This document shows positions 38,448-47,643 of a stretch of DNA of 64,000 bases, in pieces (position 1 is the stretch's first letter; each line of letters begins with the position of its first letter). Source of the DNA: Paraglaciecola psychrophila 170 (GTDB lineage: Bacteria > Pseudomonadota > Gammaproteobacteria > Enterobacterales > Alteromonadaceae); contig NC_020514.1 of NCBI RefSeq assembly GCF_000347635.1, forward strand, positions 186,001-250,000, in the 5' to 3' direction. The position numbers were made by a program, and so were the translations under genes. The notes under the pieces were generated by a model. The model made no database searches. It saw only the letters and a program-made list of their open reading frames with translations, and was not told the origin of the DNA.

Positions 38448-41180
38448 TTAATTAGAAAAAATATTATTTGTGTTGGCATTTTCAGGTATGTACCAATCAG
38501 CATCCACAAGACCTTCATTGGCAATAAAACTAGAAAATAAGGGATATGCATAAATCACATCCATATATTCCAAGGAATATTGCATTTCAACACCCACATT
38601 GATAGCCCAAGGCATACCATTCTCACTTACAAAGTAGCGCCCATTTTGTGGCTCACTCCTATCATCTTGACGACCGAAGAAATCGGTTCTAAAAGCTTCT
38701 GTTGGCGCTTTATCGGGTAAATGTATCTCATACGCTCTTCCCGGTGGCAGACCAAATGCTAAGCTATGATCATATCCATCACTCGCAAATAAGAACGGGT
38801 CATAAGGAAACTCTGGCATTTGCAGGCTGGGAATAGCATTGGTCATTGGTAATGTCATAGAAAAGCCCATTTGAATATCTGTACCACAACCTGGTTCTGT
38901 TCGATAATAGTTGCAATTTATACTCGCACTAACGAAGTCCCACACATCATTGGTGACGATGGCTATTGCCTCATTCCTAGCCAATTCGAGGGGAGAGGTA
39001 TTTTGTGGTATGTCATTAATGGTGTAACGAATAGCATCTTCATCAACTGTACTTCGTAAAATACCGGGTAAACGAAATGCAAAACCATTGTGATGTAACG
39101 CGCCTACGGCTGCTATCTGCCCTTCTAATTTAATGCGAATAACTTCATCATTGAGTCTATATTCACTGATACGGTAATTCATCACTAAGTCATTAAAATC
39201 ATAGTCGCCTATTGATGGCCAGTTATCTTCAAAGGCAATGGTTGCCCACTCAGAAGCACTAGGGTAGTAACTTATGCTGACATTAAGCTCTGTGATATCA
39301 ACTTGGTGATCTTCAACCTCTCCATCACTAAAACTACCCGTTGGCTCTAACCCACCGATACTACTGAGTCTAAAACGCGCCCATGTGTTACCCGCTTCAG
39401 CCCATTCAGGGACGTCATAAGCTAGCGTATTACTACCTTGAATTACAGCTTGGGTATCAGCGATTTGTTCATCAGTTCCAAACACACCATTTCCGTCAAA
39501 GTCTATCCAAGCATCAACAAAAGCTGGTGTTGATGCGATAAGTTCCAGTAGTGCAGAATTACCGACTTCGAGACCTGTAACAAAAGCCACACCGTCTTCA
39601 TCATCATTACCATCTGTTACGTCATCACTGAGAGGAAATTGATAGCTATCAAATTCGGCGTCGACACCAGACCCCATAAAAATCGTATTATTTTCTGTAC
39701 TATGGCTAGCACCATTATCAGCAGCAAGGCTACTGTATGAGGCGGGTGCATCACCAAAGTCAATCGTAGCTTCAGGAGGTGCTTCAGCTATTGCTTGAGT
39801 GATCGACGCGGCCATTCCGTTAGTACAACCTGTCTGTCCGATAACGCTATCTGCACCAAACTCGATGAAATTCGTTGCTGAATAAGCACCGCCACAATCA
39901 TTAGCTATACCCTCTATTACTGTATTAGCTCCCGTTTGAACGAAACCCTTAGCAAGAATAAATCCTGTGGTTTCCGCGCCTGCACCTAACTGTGTATAAC
40001 CAGCTGCACCCGGTTTGTCGCCCAGTACATTCCAAATTATAGTGCTGTTATCAGTTACGTTTAACAATATAACCTTCGCATCGATAGCAAAACTCAAGTA
40101 GTTAGCAATATTAAAAATCCATGTACCATCCACACCTTTGCCATCAAGCGTGAGGGTTTTTCCGCCAGTAATTGTCAGATAATCTATGGTGCTATAGATG
40201 CCAGCTTCGAGCGTTTCATTATTCACTCCAAAAGTAATTGAGACGAGCTCAGTTCCTGTTCCCAGGTCTTTCAGTGCCGTTTGCATCGTCGTAATTAACA
40301 CTTCTTGATTGGTTACTAATAGGGGAGGAGGGGGGACTAACAAAGAATTCGCCGTGAGGATCCCATCAATTTGAACACCAGCACCGATGGTAGTGGTGGT
40401 CCCAGCATCAACATTGCCATGAAAAATTGAACCCGCACCAACAGTGACTGTGGTTCCAGCTAAAACATCGCCAGTTACCTCAACAAGTGTATCAAAGGTT
40501 GCGGTTGTTCCGGCTATAATACTGCCATCTATTATGGCGCTAGCACCAACCGTGGCGGTGGTACCCGTCTGAATATAACCGTTAACAAAGGCAGCTACGC
40601 CAAGTGTTACAGTAGACCCTGCTTCAATATAACCAACAACACCTGCATCAGCGCCTAGGGTGGTAGCTGCTCCAGCCTCTACATTACCGGCAATTATTGC
40701 ATTTGCAGCTAATGTGACTGCAGTGGCACTTTGCACATTACCCCCAATTGTGGTGCGTGCCCCCGCCGTTACATATCCACTGGCATACAGCGACTGGTTA
40801 TTTAGGTCTGAATCTGCCAGAGACTGAGCCGTTACTTGTGCGCTAGACAGTATAAGAAGCGCCGAGATAAGTAGGAGTGGATTTACACATCTAAAAAATG
40901 AATTTTCACGGTTAGGTGGCGTGTTATTAGATAAATGATTTCGACTGTTTCGGTCACAATTATCTTTTAATTTAGATATATCAATTTTGGCATTGTTCGG
41001 TGCGACGCGTTTCTTTCGGCCTTGGCTTCTATCAGTTACATTGCATCGCGTATGGTATGTCACGTATCGTTGAAACCATTCTTCGTGATGAGTTAAGCAA
41101 GCGCTGGCTAACAATAAGACATCATTGCCACTACCTTTCACTTTATAGTCGTCACAAAGATAAACATTATACTTTTGCAT
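38448..41180 (-). CDS. Large secreted protein: beta-repeat, ice-binding-like, GEVED and LruC domains
   Basis: 910 residues from ATG 41180 after GAGGGCAGAAAG. Order: a polar 95-residue N-terminal extension, a signal-like helix (100-118, LLLISALLILSSAQVTA), then eight or nine imperfect 18-residue repeats of the type AGTTxTIGAGxxIxGNV (about 130-280) predicted to form a beta-helix, a DUF3494 ice-binding-like domain (about 290-452: GIYSTIDYLTITGGKTLTLDG...WIFNIANYL), a GEVED domain (about 470-630, ending SDGEVEDHQVDI) and a C-terminal LruC/DUF4842 domain (635-910, DYDFNDLVMNY). Surface or extracellular; an adhesin or ice/surface-interaction role is inferred. The long pre-signal extension is odd. 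Confidence 0.8.
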   Translation of the reverse strand: MQKYNVYLCDDYKVKGSGNDVLLLASACLTHHEEWFQRYVTYHTRCNVTDRSQGRKKRVAPNNAKIDISKLKDNCDRNSRNHLSNNTPPNRENSFFRCVNPLLLISALLILSSAQVTAQSLADSDLNNQSLYASGYVTAGARTTIGGNVQSATAVTLAANAIIAGNVEAGAATTLGADAGVVGYIEAGSTVTLGVAAFVNGYIQTGTTATVGASAIIDGSIIAGTTATFDTLVEVTGDVLAGTTVTVGAGSIFHGNVDAGTTTTIGAGVQIDGILTANSLLVPPPPLLVTNQEVLITTMQTALKDLGTGTELVSITFGVNNETLEAGIYSTIDYLTITGGKTLTLDGKGVDGTWIFNIANYLSFAIDAKVILLNVTDNSTIIWNVLGDKPGAAGYTQLGAGAETTGFILAKGFVQTGANTVIEGIANDCGGAYSATNFIEFGADSVIGQTGCTNGMAASITQAIAEAPPEATIDFGDAPASYSSLAADNGASHSTENNTIFMGSGVDAEFDSYQFPLSDDVTDGNDDEDGVAFVTGLEVGNSALLELIASTPAFVDAWIDFDGNGVFGTDEQIADTQAVIQGSNTLAYDVPEWAEAGNTWARFRLSSIGGLEPTGSFSDGEVEDHQVDITELNVSISYYPSASEWATIAFEDNWPSIGDYDFNDLVMNYRISEYRLNDEVIRIKLEGQIAAVGALHHNGFAFRLPGILRSTVDEDAIRYTINDIPQNTSPLELARNEAIAIVTNDVWDFVSASINCNYYRTEPGCGTDIQMGFSMTLPMTNAIPSLQMPEFPYDPFLFASDGYDHSLAFGLPPGRAYEIHLPDKAPTEAFRTDFFGRQDDRSEPQNGRYFVSENGMPWAINVGVEMQYSLEYMDVIYAYPLFSSFIANEGLVDADWYIPENANTNNIFSN

Positions 41181-41848
41181 CTTTCTGCCCTCTGTCTTTA
41201 GATATATTTCGTACCTATTTAGGATTAGAGATTGCAAGCAACGTACCAAATCATGATTATTATAAGTAACTGATTATTATAAGTATTTATAAAAATTTGA
41301 GTTTATTGTATTTCTGTTTTGCAAAAACTTTTCATTTTGCTAATCGATTTAAGTCATTAATTGGCAGAGAACAAAATTTTGAGTGGGATTACCGAATATT
41401 GATTAGGTCTAATCGCTATATTTGTTAAACGGTGCCGTTTTAACGGTTTGAGAATTTCATCTTTGTAGGCTCTTAAGCCGATGAAATGTTTTTCGCTTAA
41501 GCAAACTAACTTGAAACTGCCTATATTTCCCTTCGTTTTATGTCATTAACTGAGTGAAAATAGAATTAATACAAGAACCCATTGTAATATGACGGTAGTT
41601 AATGCGGTTGTTTGTGTAAGCTTTTCCACACAAGAGATGCTAAGAGATGCCAAGCGCTGATATTCAAATTTTTCATTAGTAAAAAAGCCTCTATAAATTG
41701 ATAAACCTTCGTCAAGACTATCAAGGAAGTGATTCTTTGATGCTAGAATGTAATAAGCTCATATGTCGGTTATTGAAACGTAAAACTGACGTTGATAAAT
41801 GTGACGCATAGCCCCCAATGGGGCTAATTAAACATTGTTCTTCACACT
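41181..41848. other. Gap between the LruC-domain gene and dddD
   Basis: No gene. A short GC-rich hairpin TAGCCCC/GGGGCTA at 41809-41825, 24 bases beyond the dddD stop, may end the dddD transcript, though it lacks a T run. The rest is AT-rich leader of the LruC-domain gene. Confidence 0.4.
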
Positions 41849-44362
41849 TTAACTCGGTAAATATTCCTTACTCCAACTTTCACTGATATCACCTGAGAGG
41901 ATAAGTTTTTGGATCGCCTCTTGCCCATAACCCAATTCTTGCAAAATAGAGCGTGTTGAACTGCCAAATTTCTCGGTTGGTTGCAGGGCGTTGATTGGGC
42001 AAACTGTGGTGCGCACGGCATATGGGTCAAGCTGAGTGACTTCGTGACCACTTGGATGATCAGGATAGTAAGAAAAGGAATAGCTACCGTTCTGTGTTCC
42101 TGGCGTGCCATCTGCAAGCCGCGTGTGCTCGGCTCGCAGTGCATCAATATTATTACAGATTGCCACACCGATATCGGCCCCCTGCAAGCGCACCACCCAT
42201 TCATCCGCAGAGAACCACTGAAAAGCTTGGGACAGAAATGCTGCACGGCCTTCTTCGGGCACCTCTGCTATTCCCTCTAATCCTTCAACTTTATCCAGTC
42301 GGGGCAAGTCGCGTTCATAGGCGCTAAGTAGAACATAGATGCCTGATGCCGTGCTGTAGAAACGGGTGAGCGCATCGTAGCCATTAACATCAGGCCCAGT
42401 GGGTTCGTCGAATAATCCACGGCCTTGATAGTCATAACAAAAAGGGATTTGAAGCAGCCCTGAATTAGCAGCAAGAGATGTCCGTCCGCGCCCAATTCTA
42501 CCATGGCGATACTTTTGATACAGTGCGGCTGCGACCCCCAGTGCACCTCCAAACCCACACATTACATCGATTGTGCCAACATGGGCATGTTCTTCGGGGC
42601 GGTCCATCGCGCCGCCAAAGCGAAGCATAATGCCAGTGACCGCCTGCACCAAATCATCGTAGCCGATATAATCTGTTCTCACTCCACGTCGAACACCACT
42701 ATAACAATCCAGCTTACAGAATAGGACGTCAGGGTTAAGCTTACGTAAAGACTCTTCGTCTAAGCCCATACGTTTTATTTGACTATCAGGCGCATTCCAA
42801 ACGATCACATCCACCGTTTTGATCAAGTCCTCAAGTACTTTGAGGCCATGGCGGCTTTTGGAATCAGCAAGTATTGAACGTTTTCCTCGCCCCTGTGACA
42901 GGCCGTACATGACCGTGTTCCAACTATCATACATAGGAATGGCAGGGTCGATTTTGACGACCTCTGCTCCAAAACGAGCTAAATAGCTTGCTGAATGTGG
43001 TCCAGCTATAACATTGCACATGTCCAGTACCTTTATACCAGATAGCCAGCCGACATTCGGCGAATCTTCTTCTCGGTCTGGAATGTCGGTGCGGATCTTT
43101 TTGAGTGTAGTAAGCGCCTCGCTGTATTCGACCCAACGACGTGGTTTGGGGTTTATTGCTTCTTCGCCACTTTCTTCCATCCAAACAACCGGACCTGGTT
43201 GGGTCATCTCGCCATAGACGGCATCAACGACATCAACCATTAATCCTGATGTTTCTGCATATTCATCATAGATCCACTCTTGCAACCATCGCTGTGGCGC
43301 AGCAGGAATGCCTGCTCGTCCAAACTTCTTTTGCCATTCGTGTGAGGTACGCGATAAAAATACTTCTTTCATCCGTGCGGCTAGCTTATCAGCCCAGTCT
43401 TTGGGCATCGGATAAACTCCGAGTGAACAGGGCGAAGCCCAATCTGCGACCGGTTGGTAGGTGTCAGCCTCTTCGGTCAGTCCCTCATCGACCATTTCCT
43501 GATATAGCTCTAAGACTTCAAGGCATCTGCGGGCGTGATATTTATGGCTTGGGCAGACAACGTAAAACATCCGGCCGTCTTTACACATGTAGCTACGAAA
43601 GAATGGATCAAGCAGCTCTTGCAACTCATCATAGCTGACATTCATTGGCATGCCCTCAATTCGACGGCGATCGATCTCTTGCTCACGTTGGGTAAGATAA
43701 CGTTCAGGAATATCAACCACTTTGATCGAGTTATAGCAAAGCCCTTCCATCACTGCAGCTGCTAATGGCACCTCAATCTGATCGCCAACACCCGTCAGCT
43801 GACGTGATTGCAGGGCTAAAACGACTGAAGAAGCACCGATTTGTGCGGAATAGGCAGATGCCAGGGGCAGCGGTGAAAACGATGGATTGACGCCCATTAA
43901 AACACGGTTAAGCCCCATATCAGTGAAGACACCGGAGGTCGCAGCCACAACACTTTCGAAGGCTCGCCAGTTGCGTCGCACTGGGTCATTCGAAGCAAAG
44001 CCGGGTAGCGATAAAGTGATCAATTCGGGCCGTTCAATACGCATCTGGACAAAATCTAGACCTAGATTTTTTAATTTATCAGGTCGAAAGTTTTCAACCA
44101 AAATATCAGCTTCAGCGCACAACGCATGAGCACGTTCTAACCCCTCTTGCGACTTGAGATCTATCGAAACAATCAATTTGTTACGATTTAGGATCGCAGT
44201 TGCAGGGCTGTCCCACATGTCGCCGCCAGGCGGATCGATATGCACAACTGTTGCACCCAAATCGGCCAGCAGCATCGCGACGGCTGGGCCTGCAATGTAT
44301 TGTCCAAAGTCGACAACTTTCACACCGTCAAGAGGAAGTAGTGAGCGAGTAACATTTTTCAT
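41849..44362 (-). CDS. dddD: DMSP acyl-CoA transferase/lyase DddD
   Basis: 837-residue fusion of two class III (CaiB/BaiF) CoA-transferase domains (about 8-420 and 438-835). The second has the catalytic Asp (Asp599) in HVGTIDVMCGFGGALGVAAAL; the first lacks it (a Ser lies at the matching place near 169). That length, the duplication and the one-active-site arrangement are those of DddD, which transfers CoA to dimethylsulfoniopropionate and releases dimethyl sulfide and 3-hydroxypropionyl-CoA. No signal, cytosolic. No DMSP transporter (BCCT), dddB/dddC or LysR-type dddR gene is adjacent, so it is a stand-alone copy. Alternative: another duplicated CaiB enzyme. Confidence 0.8.
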   Translation of the reverse strand: MKNVTRSLLPLDGVKVVDFGQYIAGPAVAMLLADLGATVVHIDPPGGDMWDSPATAILNRNKLIVSIDLKSQEGLERAHALCAEADILVENFRPDKLKNLGLDFVQMRIERPELITLSLPGFASNDPVRRNWRAFESVVAATSGVFTDMGLNRVLMGVNPSFSPLPLASAYSAQIGASSVVLALQSRQLTGVGDQIEVPLAAAVMEGLCYNSIKVVDIPERYLTQREQEIDRRRIEGMPMNVSYDELQELLDPFFRSYMCKDGRMFYVVCPSHKYHARRCLEVLELYQEMVDEGLTEEADTYQPVADWASPCSLGVYPMPKDWADKLAARMKEVFLSRTSHEWQKKFGRAGIPAAPQRWLQEWIYDEYAETSGLMVDVVDAVYGEMTQPGPVVWMEESGEEAINPKPRRWVEYSEALTTLKKIRTDIPDREEDSPNVGWLSGIKVLDMCNVIAGPHSASYLARFGAEVVKIDPAIPMYDSWNTVMYGLSQGRGKRSILADSKSRHGLKVLEDLIKTVDVIVWNAPDSQIKRMGLDEESLRKLNPDVLFCKLDCYSGVRRGVRTDYIGYDDLVQAVTGIMLRFGGAMDRPEEHAHVGTIDVMCGFGGALGVAAALYQKYRHGRIGRGRTSLAANSGLLQIPFCYDYQGRGLFDEPTGPDVNGYDALTRFYSTASGIYVLLSAYERDLPRLDKVEGLEGIAEVPEEGRAAFLSQAFQWFSADEWVVRLQGADIGVAICNNIDALRAEHTRLADGTPGTQNGSYSFSYYPDHPSGHEVTQLDPYAVRTTVCPINALQPTEKFGSSTRSILQELGYGQEAIQKLILSGDISESWSKEYLPS

Positions 44363-45189
44363 AGTTTCTCCGGTATTTTATTGGTTAGATCTTTTATAGC
44401 CTTTGCCGCGAGCATAGGCAAACTCATTGCATCAGCATATAACGCTAACAAATTCTTTAGTCACCTCTTTTGCATGACCTTTCTCAAACTTTGACCCTGC
44501 TCGATGCGGGCGCAATTGCATACACGGTGCGTTTCACTCATTAACCACAAGTGGCTGGCATTTCCTTTAAAATAGGCTTTTCACTTTTTTTCTAAAAACC
44601 TTCTATTAACAATTTCACAATGATGTGCGCTTTTACAAAATAATCATCTAAAGCGAACTCGAGCATGTCATCTAGTTCATGGATCTCTGTGTCATTTTCT
44701 AATGAGACACCAGGAAATGTTGTGTACTGGTGAGAGTCATGCTTGGCGAAACGTAACCAACTAAGAAGTATATATACGTCGTAAACCACTTAACAACGCA
44801 TTTTTAAGGTTACACACCCTGCCAATTAGCCTTGAAGCGCTTTTCGAGATTATCGATACTTAAAAAGCTGGCAAAAATGAATCAGGCCAAATATGTGGAC
44901 GCTCATGTGATGTCAAGTTACTACTTGCCCATTCGTGCTGATTTTCAGCATGAATACCATTTTTAAGCCGGTATTACCGCTTGTCCGTTGTGTTGATGGA
45001 AGTCTAAAAATGACCCTCATTTTCAAACCTGGGCTCCCATATATTCAGGCTCTTGATTGAAATGGTTTTATCATTTCAGGCCTCTAATTGAAGTCCGTAC
45101 CGAGTGATGCGTAGCACGTACCTTATCGCCTTAAAAATATATCCACACAGATTATTATCCTTGCCTGTCCGGTGACTGGGTCATGCCAT
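44363..45189. other. 827-bp gap upstream of dddD
   Basis: Holds the dddD leader. A 65-codon minus frame (44592-44789) has no recognisable features. Nothing else supported; the right part borders an IS110 remnant and may be element debris. Confidence 0.3.
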
Positions 45190-45640
45190 TTAAGACTGCT
45201 GCGTGACCACGAGGAAGCACCACCCAAACTCACTCAATAAGCCTCTGGATTGATTACCTAGTGCACTCTTACTTTTGATTAAGCGTTCGCGAATGCGGTG
45301 CAGGCAGCTAACGTCTTGCTGATGCACAGTTTTAATTGGTACAAAGGGAATATGAGGACGTTGGCTGACTTCTGTTATTGCAAACGCATCGTTATGGTTA
45401 TTGTTGTTACCTCGCACAAAGGGTGTGACATGTTGGGCAGGGATACGCTTGATATCATGGCCTAGCTTCGCTATTTCTCGCCCCAGTAATGAGATGAGTA
45501 ACAGATCTCTATCACCACTACTGTTGGTAATTGATGATGTATAAAATCGAGTAACTCATTACGCTTTAACTTCTTAGTAAACTAAAGCTTTATATGCTCA
45601 TTCACCTTGCATACTTGGAATACGTTCTTTTTTAAATTGA
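45190..45640 (-). pseudogene. IS110-family transposase remnant
   Basis: N-terminal half of a DEDD-type IS110 transposase in at least three frames: KNVFQVCKVNEHI near 45629, then KKLKRNELLDFIHHQLPTVVVIEICYSSHYW, then IKRIPAQHVTPFVRGNNNNHNDAFAITEVSQRP...VKTVHQQDVSCLHRIRERLIKSKSALGNQSRGLLSEFG. The RGNxNxxNDAxAI and HRIRERL strings are diagnostic. The C-terminal half with its Ser motif is absent. Dead element. Confidence 0.85.
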
Positions 45641-45966
45641 TCGTAATTATTTAAGTTTCATCTTGGACGTTCCCCATGTAAATAGTCTTGTTGGAAATAT
45701 TATTTTGGCGTGTTGACGCTGTACTAGGGAGCGTCTATCTCATCAGCCATGTTAACGAGCAGCCAAAAAAATTATTCTACTTTTATTATAATGAGTGTCT
45801 TATTAATTCAGCGCAATTAAGTTTATGAAAAATCAACTTCACTGACCCCATCGATTTCATTCAACTTTGATAATTATATCAACTGCTCTATCTCAAATCT
45901 TTTAAAGTGAAACCTTAAGGTAATATTTGATACCTTAAGGTGTCACCATAATTTAGAGGAATTAAT
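45641..45966. other. Gap upstream of the small-gene cluster
   Basis: AT-rich. A short imperfect repeat of CCTTAAGGT appears twice near 45911-45945 (AACCTTAAGGTAAT and ATACCTTAAGGTGT), just ahead of the membrane-protein gene: two 9-base palindromic-like boxes 23 bases apart, a candidate operator for the HTH protein encoded downstream. Confidence 0.45.
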
Positions 45967-46464
45967 ATGCATACTGAAACGGAATTAACGCCTGCGATAG
46001 AACAACACTTCTTAACACTCATTGCTAAACTATCTGCGGTATTCGGGCTTCTTTTCATCACTGACAGTATCTACACCCTAGTAGAAAGTGTATTCCCAAA
46101 CTCTACATGGCTAAAAATTATCGTCGGAACGTTTGGGCTAGTTCTATTCATCGCTATGGGAGTGAGTTTATTTAAAAATCTGAAATTTAACGGAAAAATA
46201 AATATTAATACATCTTTGTGTTTTAAATTTTCCGATGAATATATTAGCTACGTGAGTATGAAAGGCTACCAATACAGCTGGAATGTAATGAGTATCTTAC
46301 TGCCTATCTTAGTGATACTCGCCTATTTAAATGACAGGGGCGAATACTTACCTGAGCTTTTCAACAGTATTTCCTTTCTTGAATTTATTAAACTAAACCT
46401 TGCGGTATTATTGCTCAGTTATGGTTTGCCCATACTATATATGCTGCGTAAAGAGCAGGATTAA
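45967..46464 (+). CDS. Four-helix membrane protein paired with an HTH regulator
   Basis: 165 residues with four predicted membrane helices (about 16-36, 50-72, 105-123, 138-158). It ends one base before the start codon of a Cro/CI-type regulator, a pairing often seen in small integral-membrane/HTH modules. I do not recognise a named family with certainty. Two CCTTAAGGT boxes lie 20-55 bases upstream. Ribosome site AGAGGA. Confidence 0.7.
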   Translation: MHTETELTPAIEQHFLTLIAKLSAVFGLLFITDSIYTLVESVFPNSTWLKIIVGTFGLVLFIAMGVSLFKNLKFNGKININTSLCFKFSDEYISYVSMKGYQYSWNVMSILLPILVILAYLNDRGEYLPELFNSISFLEFIKLNLAVLLLSYGLPILYMLRKEQD

Positions 46465-46465
46465 C

Positions 46466-46663
46466 ATGCTTGACAATAATATTGCAAAGCTTCAGGGGAA
46501 ACTTAAAATATCTCAGCAGGAACTTGCGGATGGCATTGGGGTATCTAGAAAAACCATCAGTACAGTGGAAACGGGACGTTTTACGCCATCGGTAGTTATT
46601 GCATTAAAATTGGCGGCTTATTTTCACGTTACAGTAGAGAGTATTTTTAGCATCGAAGAGTAA
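46466..46663 (+). CDS. XRE/Cro-CI type HTH transcriptional regulator
   Basis: 65 residues from ATG 46466 (MLDNNIAKLQ), essentially one HTH_3 domain: LKISQQELADGIGVSRKTISTVETGRFTPSVVIALKLAAYFHVTVESIF. No ligand or dimer domain beyond it. The longer frame to 46400 lies inside the upstream membrane gene and is not the start. It probably controls the preceding gene and itself. Confidence 0.88.
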   Translation: MLDNNIAKLQGKLKISQQELADGIGVSRKTISTVETGRFTPSVVIALKLAAYFHVTVESIFSIEE

Positions 46664-46705
46664 GAAAATAAGCTGTTATATGTTGTTCACAAAATGGAGT
46701 TTCAA

Positions 46706-47002
46706 ATGAGAAAAAAATTCGAATTCAATGTTAAAGATCATAAAATTAAAGTTACTAATTCATGGCTTCATGGGGCCAAGCTCTATGTAGATGGTGATTT
46801 TCGCGATTTTGATAAGAGCCTATCTGCAAATGGAAAAGTTGCACTTTTATCTGCTAACCTAGGTAACTTTGGTATTTTAGAAATATTTCCTGTGGCATTT
46901 TTTACTGTAGAGATAGATGCTTATTTAGTATTTGATAATACAAAGCAGCATATTTTTAGTTCTCATAAACGCTTGAGTTTAACTGAACAAAGAACAGCGT
47001 AA
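46706..47002 (+). CDS. Conserved-looking small beta-rich protein
   Basis: 98 residues from ATG 46706, seven bases after GGAG (an upstream in-frame ATG at 46694 has no such site). Begins KFEFNVKDHKIKVTNSWLHGAKLYVDGDFRDFDKS and is beta-strand-rich with a hydrophobic middle (FGILEIFPVAFFTVEIDAYLVF). Cytosolic or peripheral; family not recognised. Part of the tandem of small plus-strand genes after the HTH gene. Confidence 0.6.
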   Translation: MRKKFEFNVKDHKIKVTNSWLHGAKLYVDGDFRDFDKSLSANGKVALLSANLGNFGILEIFPVAFFTVEIDAYLVFDNTKQHIFSSHKRLSLTEQRTA

Positions 47003-47037
47003 TAAACTTATATGAACTTCAAACGGAGAAAATATAT

Positions 47038-47223
47038 ATGGATGAAGTAATTAATAAAATAGAAAAACGCAGCAGCCAAAACCAATACACCAATGCGAGT
47101 ATTTTGACAACGATCTTAGGTACGGTATTGGTTGTTCAAGAACCTGCATATTACTTGGATGTAATTATACTTAGTTGTGCAGTAGTTCTCGGCGTAATAG
47201 GTTTTATAAAAAGTTCAAAGTAG
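47038..47223 (+). CDS. Small membrane protein, 61 residues
   Basis: Ribosome site CGGAGAA then ATG 47038. A polar N-terminus (MDEVINKIEKRSSQNQYTN) is followed by two hydrophobic segments (about 21-34 and 39-57) and a Lys tail. No family recognised. An inverted-repeat-rich element begins seven bases after its stop. Confidence 0.55.
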   Translation: MDEVINKIEKRSSQNQYTNASILTTILGTVLVVQEPAYYLDVIILSCAVVLGVIGFIKSSK

Positions 47224-47230
47224 TCGCACT

Positions 47231-47319
47231 GCTAACAAGTTTATTAAACATCGTTACGGCTAAAAAACGGCCTTCACTGGACGCGCAAAAAACGCGTGCT
47301 GTTTATAAAAAGCGTCAGC
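47231..47319. repeat. Inverted-repeat-rich element, weakly attC-like
   Basis: 89 bases bounded by GCTAAC (47231-47236) and GTCAGC (47314-47319), with outer arms TTTATTAAACA and TGTTTATAAAA roughly complementary, and inner hairpins ACGCG/CGCGT and GCGTGCTG/CAGCACGC (the last arm runs to 47323). The layout, directly after a gene stop, recalls an integron attC site, but the right core lacks the required GTT and no integrase is in the window. Confidence 0.25.
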
Positions 47320-47350
47320 ACGCAAATCAAAATAAGGTGTTTTATCAATT

Positions 47351-47458
47351 ATGGATAATCAAACTAAAGACGAACTTAAAACTGGTGCTTTATTAGCAAC
47401 CGGAACACTTACAGGGTTTGCAATTTTAAAATCAATAACTACCAAAACCTCCTTTTAG
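47351..47458 (+). CDS. Possible 35-residue peptide
   Basis: ATG 47351 with AAGGTG about 12 bases upstream; codes MDNQTKDELKTGALLATGTL and then TGFAILKSITTKTSF: a polar start and one hydrophobic segment. It fits the run of tiny genes here but is not otherwise supported. Confidence 0.35.
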   Translation: MDNQTKDELKTGALLATGTLTGFAILKSITTKTSF

Positions 47459-47643
47459 TAAACATTAACCCGCACAAAAAGTCAGCTGTAGCCAAGGGTA
47501 GTCAATAGCGTTTATTCGACCTATACTCAAATATCTAAATAGATAAACGGGCGTCGTGCATAGTCACAAATAAGCAGTTTAAACTTGTTGATTTTGGTCA
47601 AGATAACCATAGTTTAAGGTCTATAAAATTAAGGAACACTAAT

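Noticed and set aside
41842..44399. Many plus- and minus-strand frames inside dddD
   Set aside because: Shadows of the long dddD frame, whose composition and motifs are clearly the coding ones.
44592..44789. 65-codon minus frame upstream of dddD
   Set aside because: No homology I recognise and no clear start signal; not strong enough to list as a gene.
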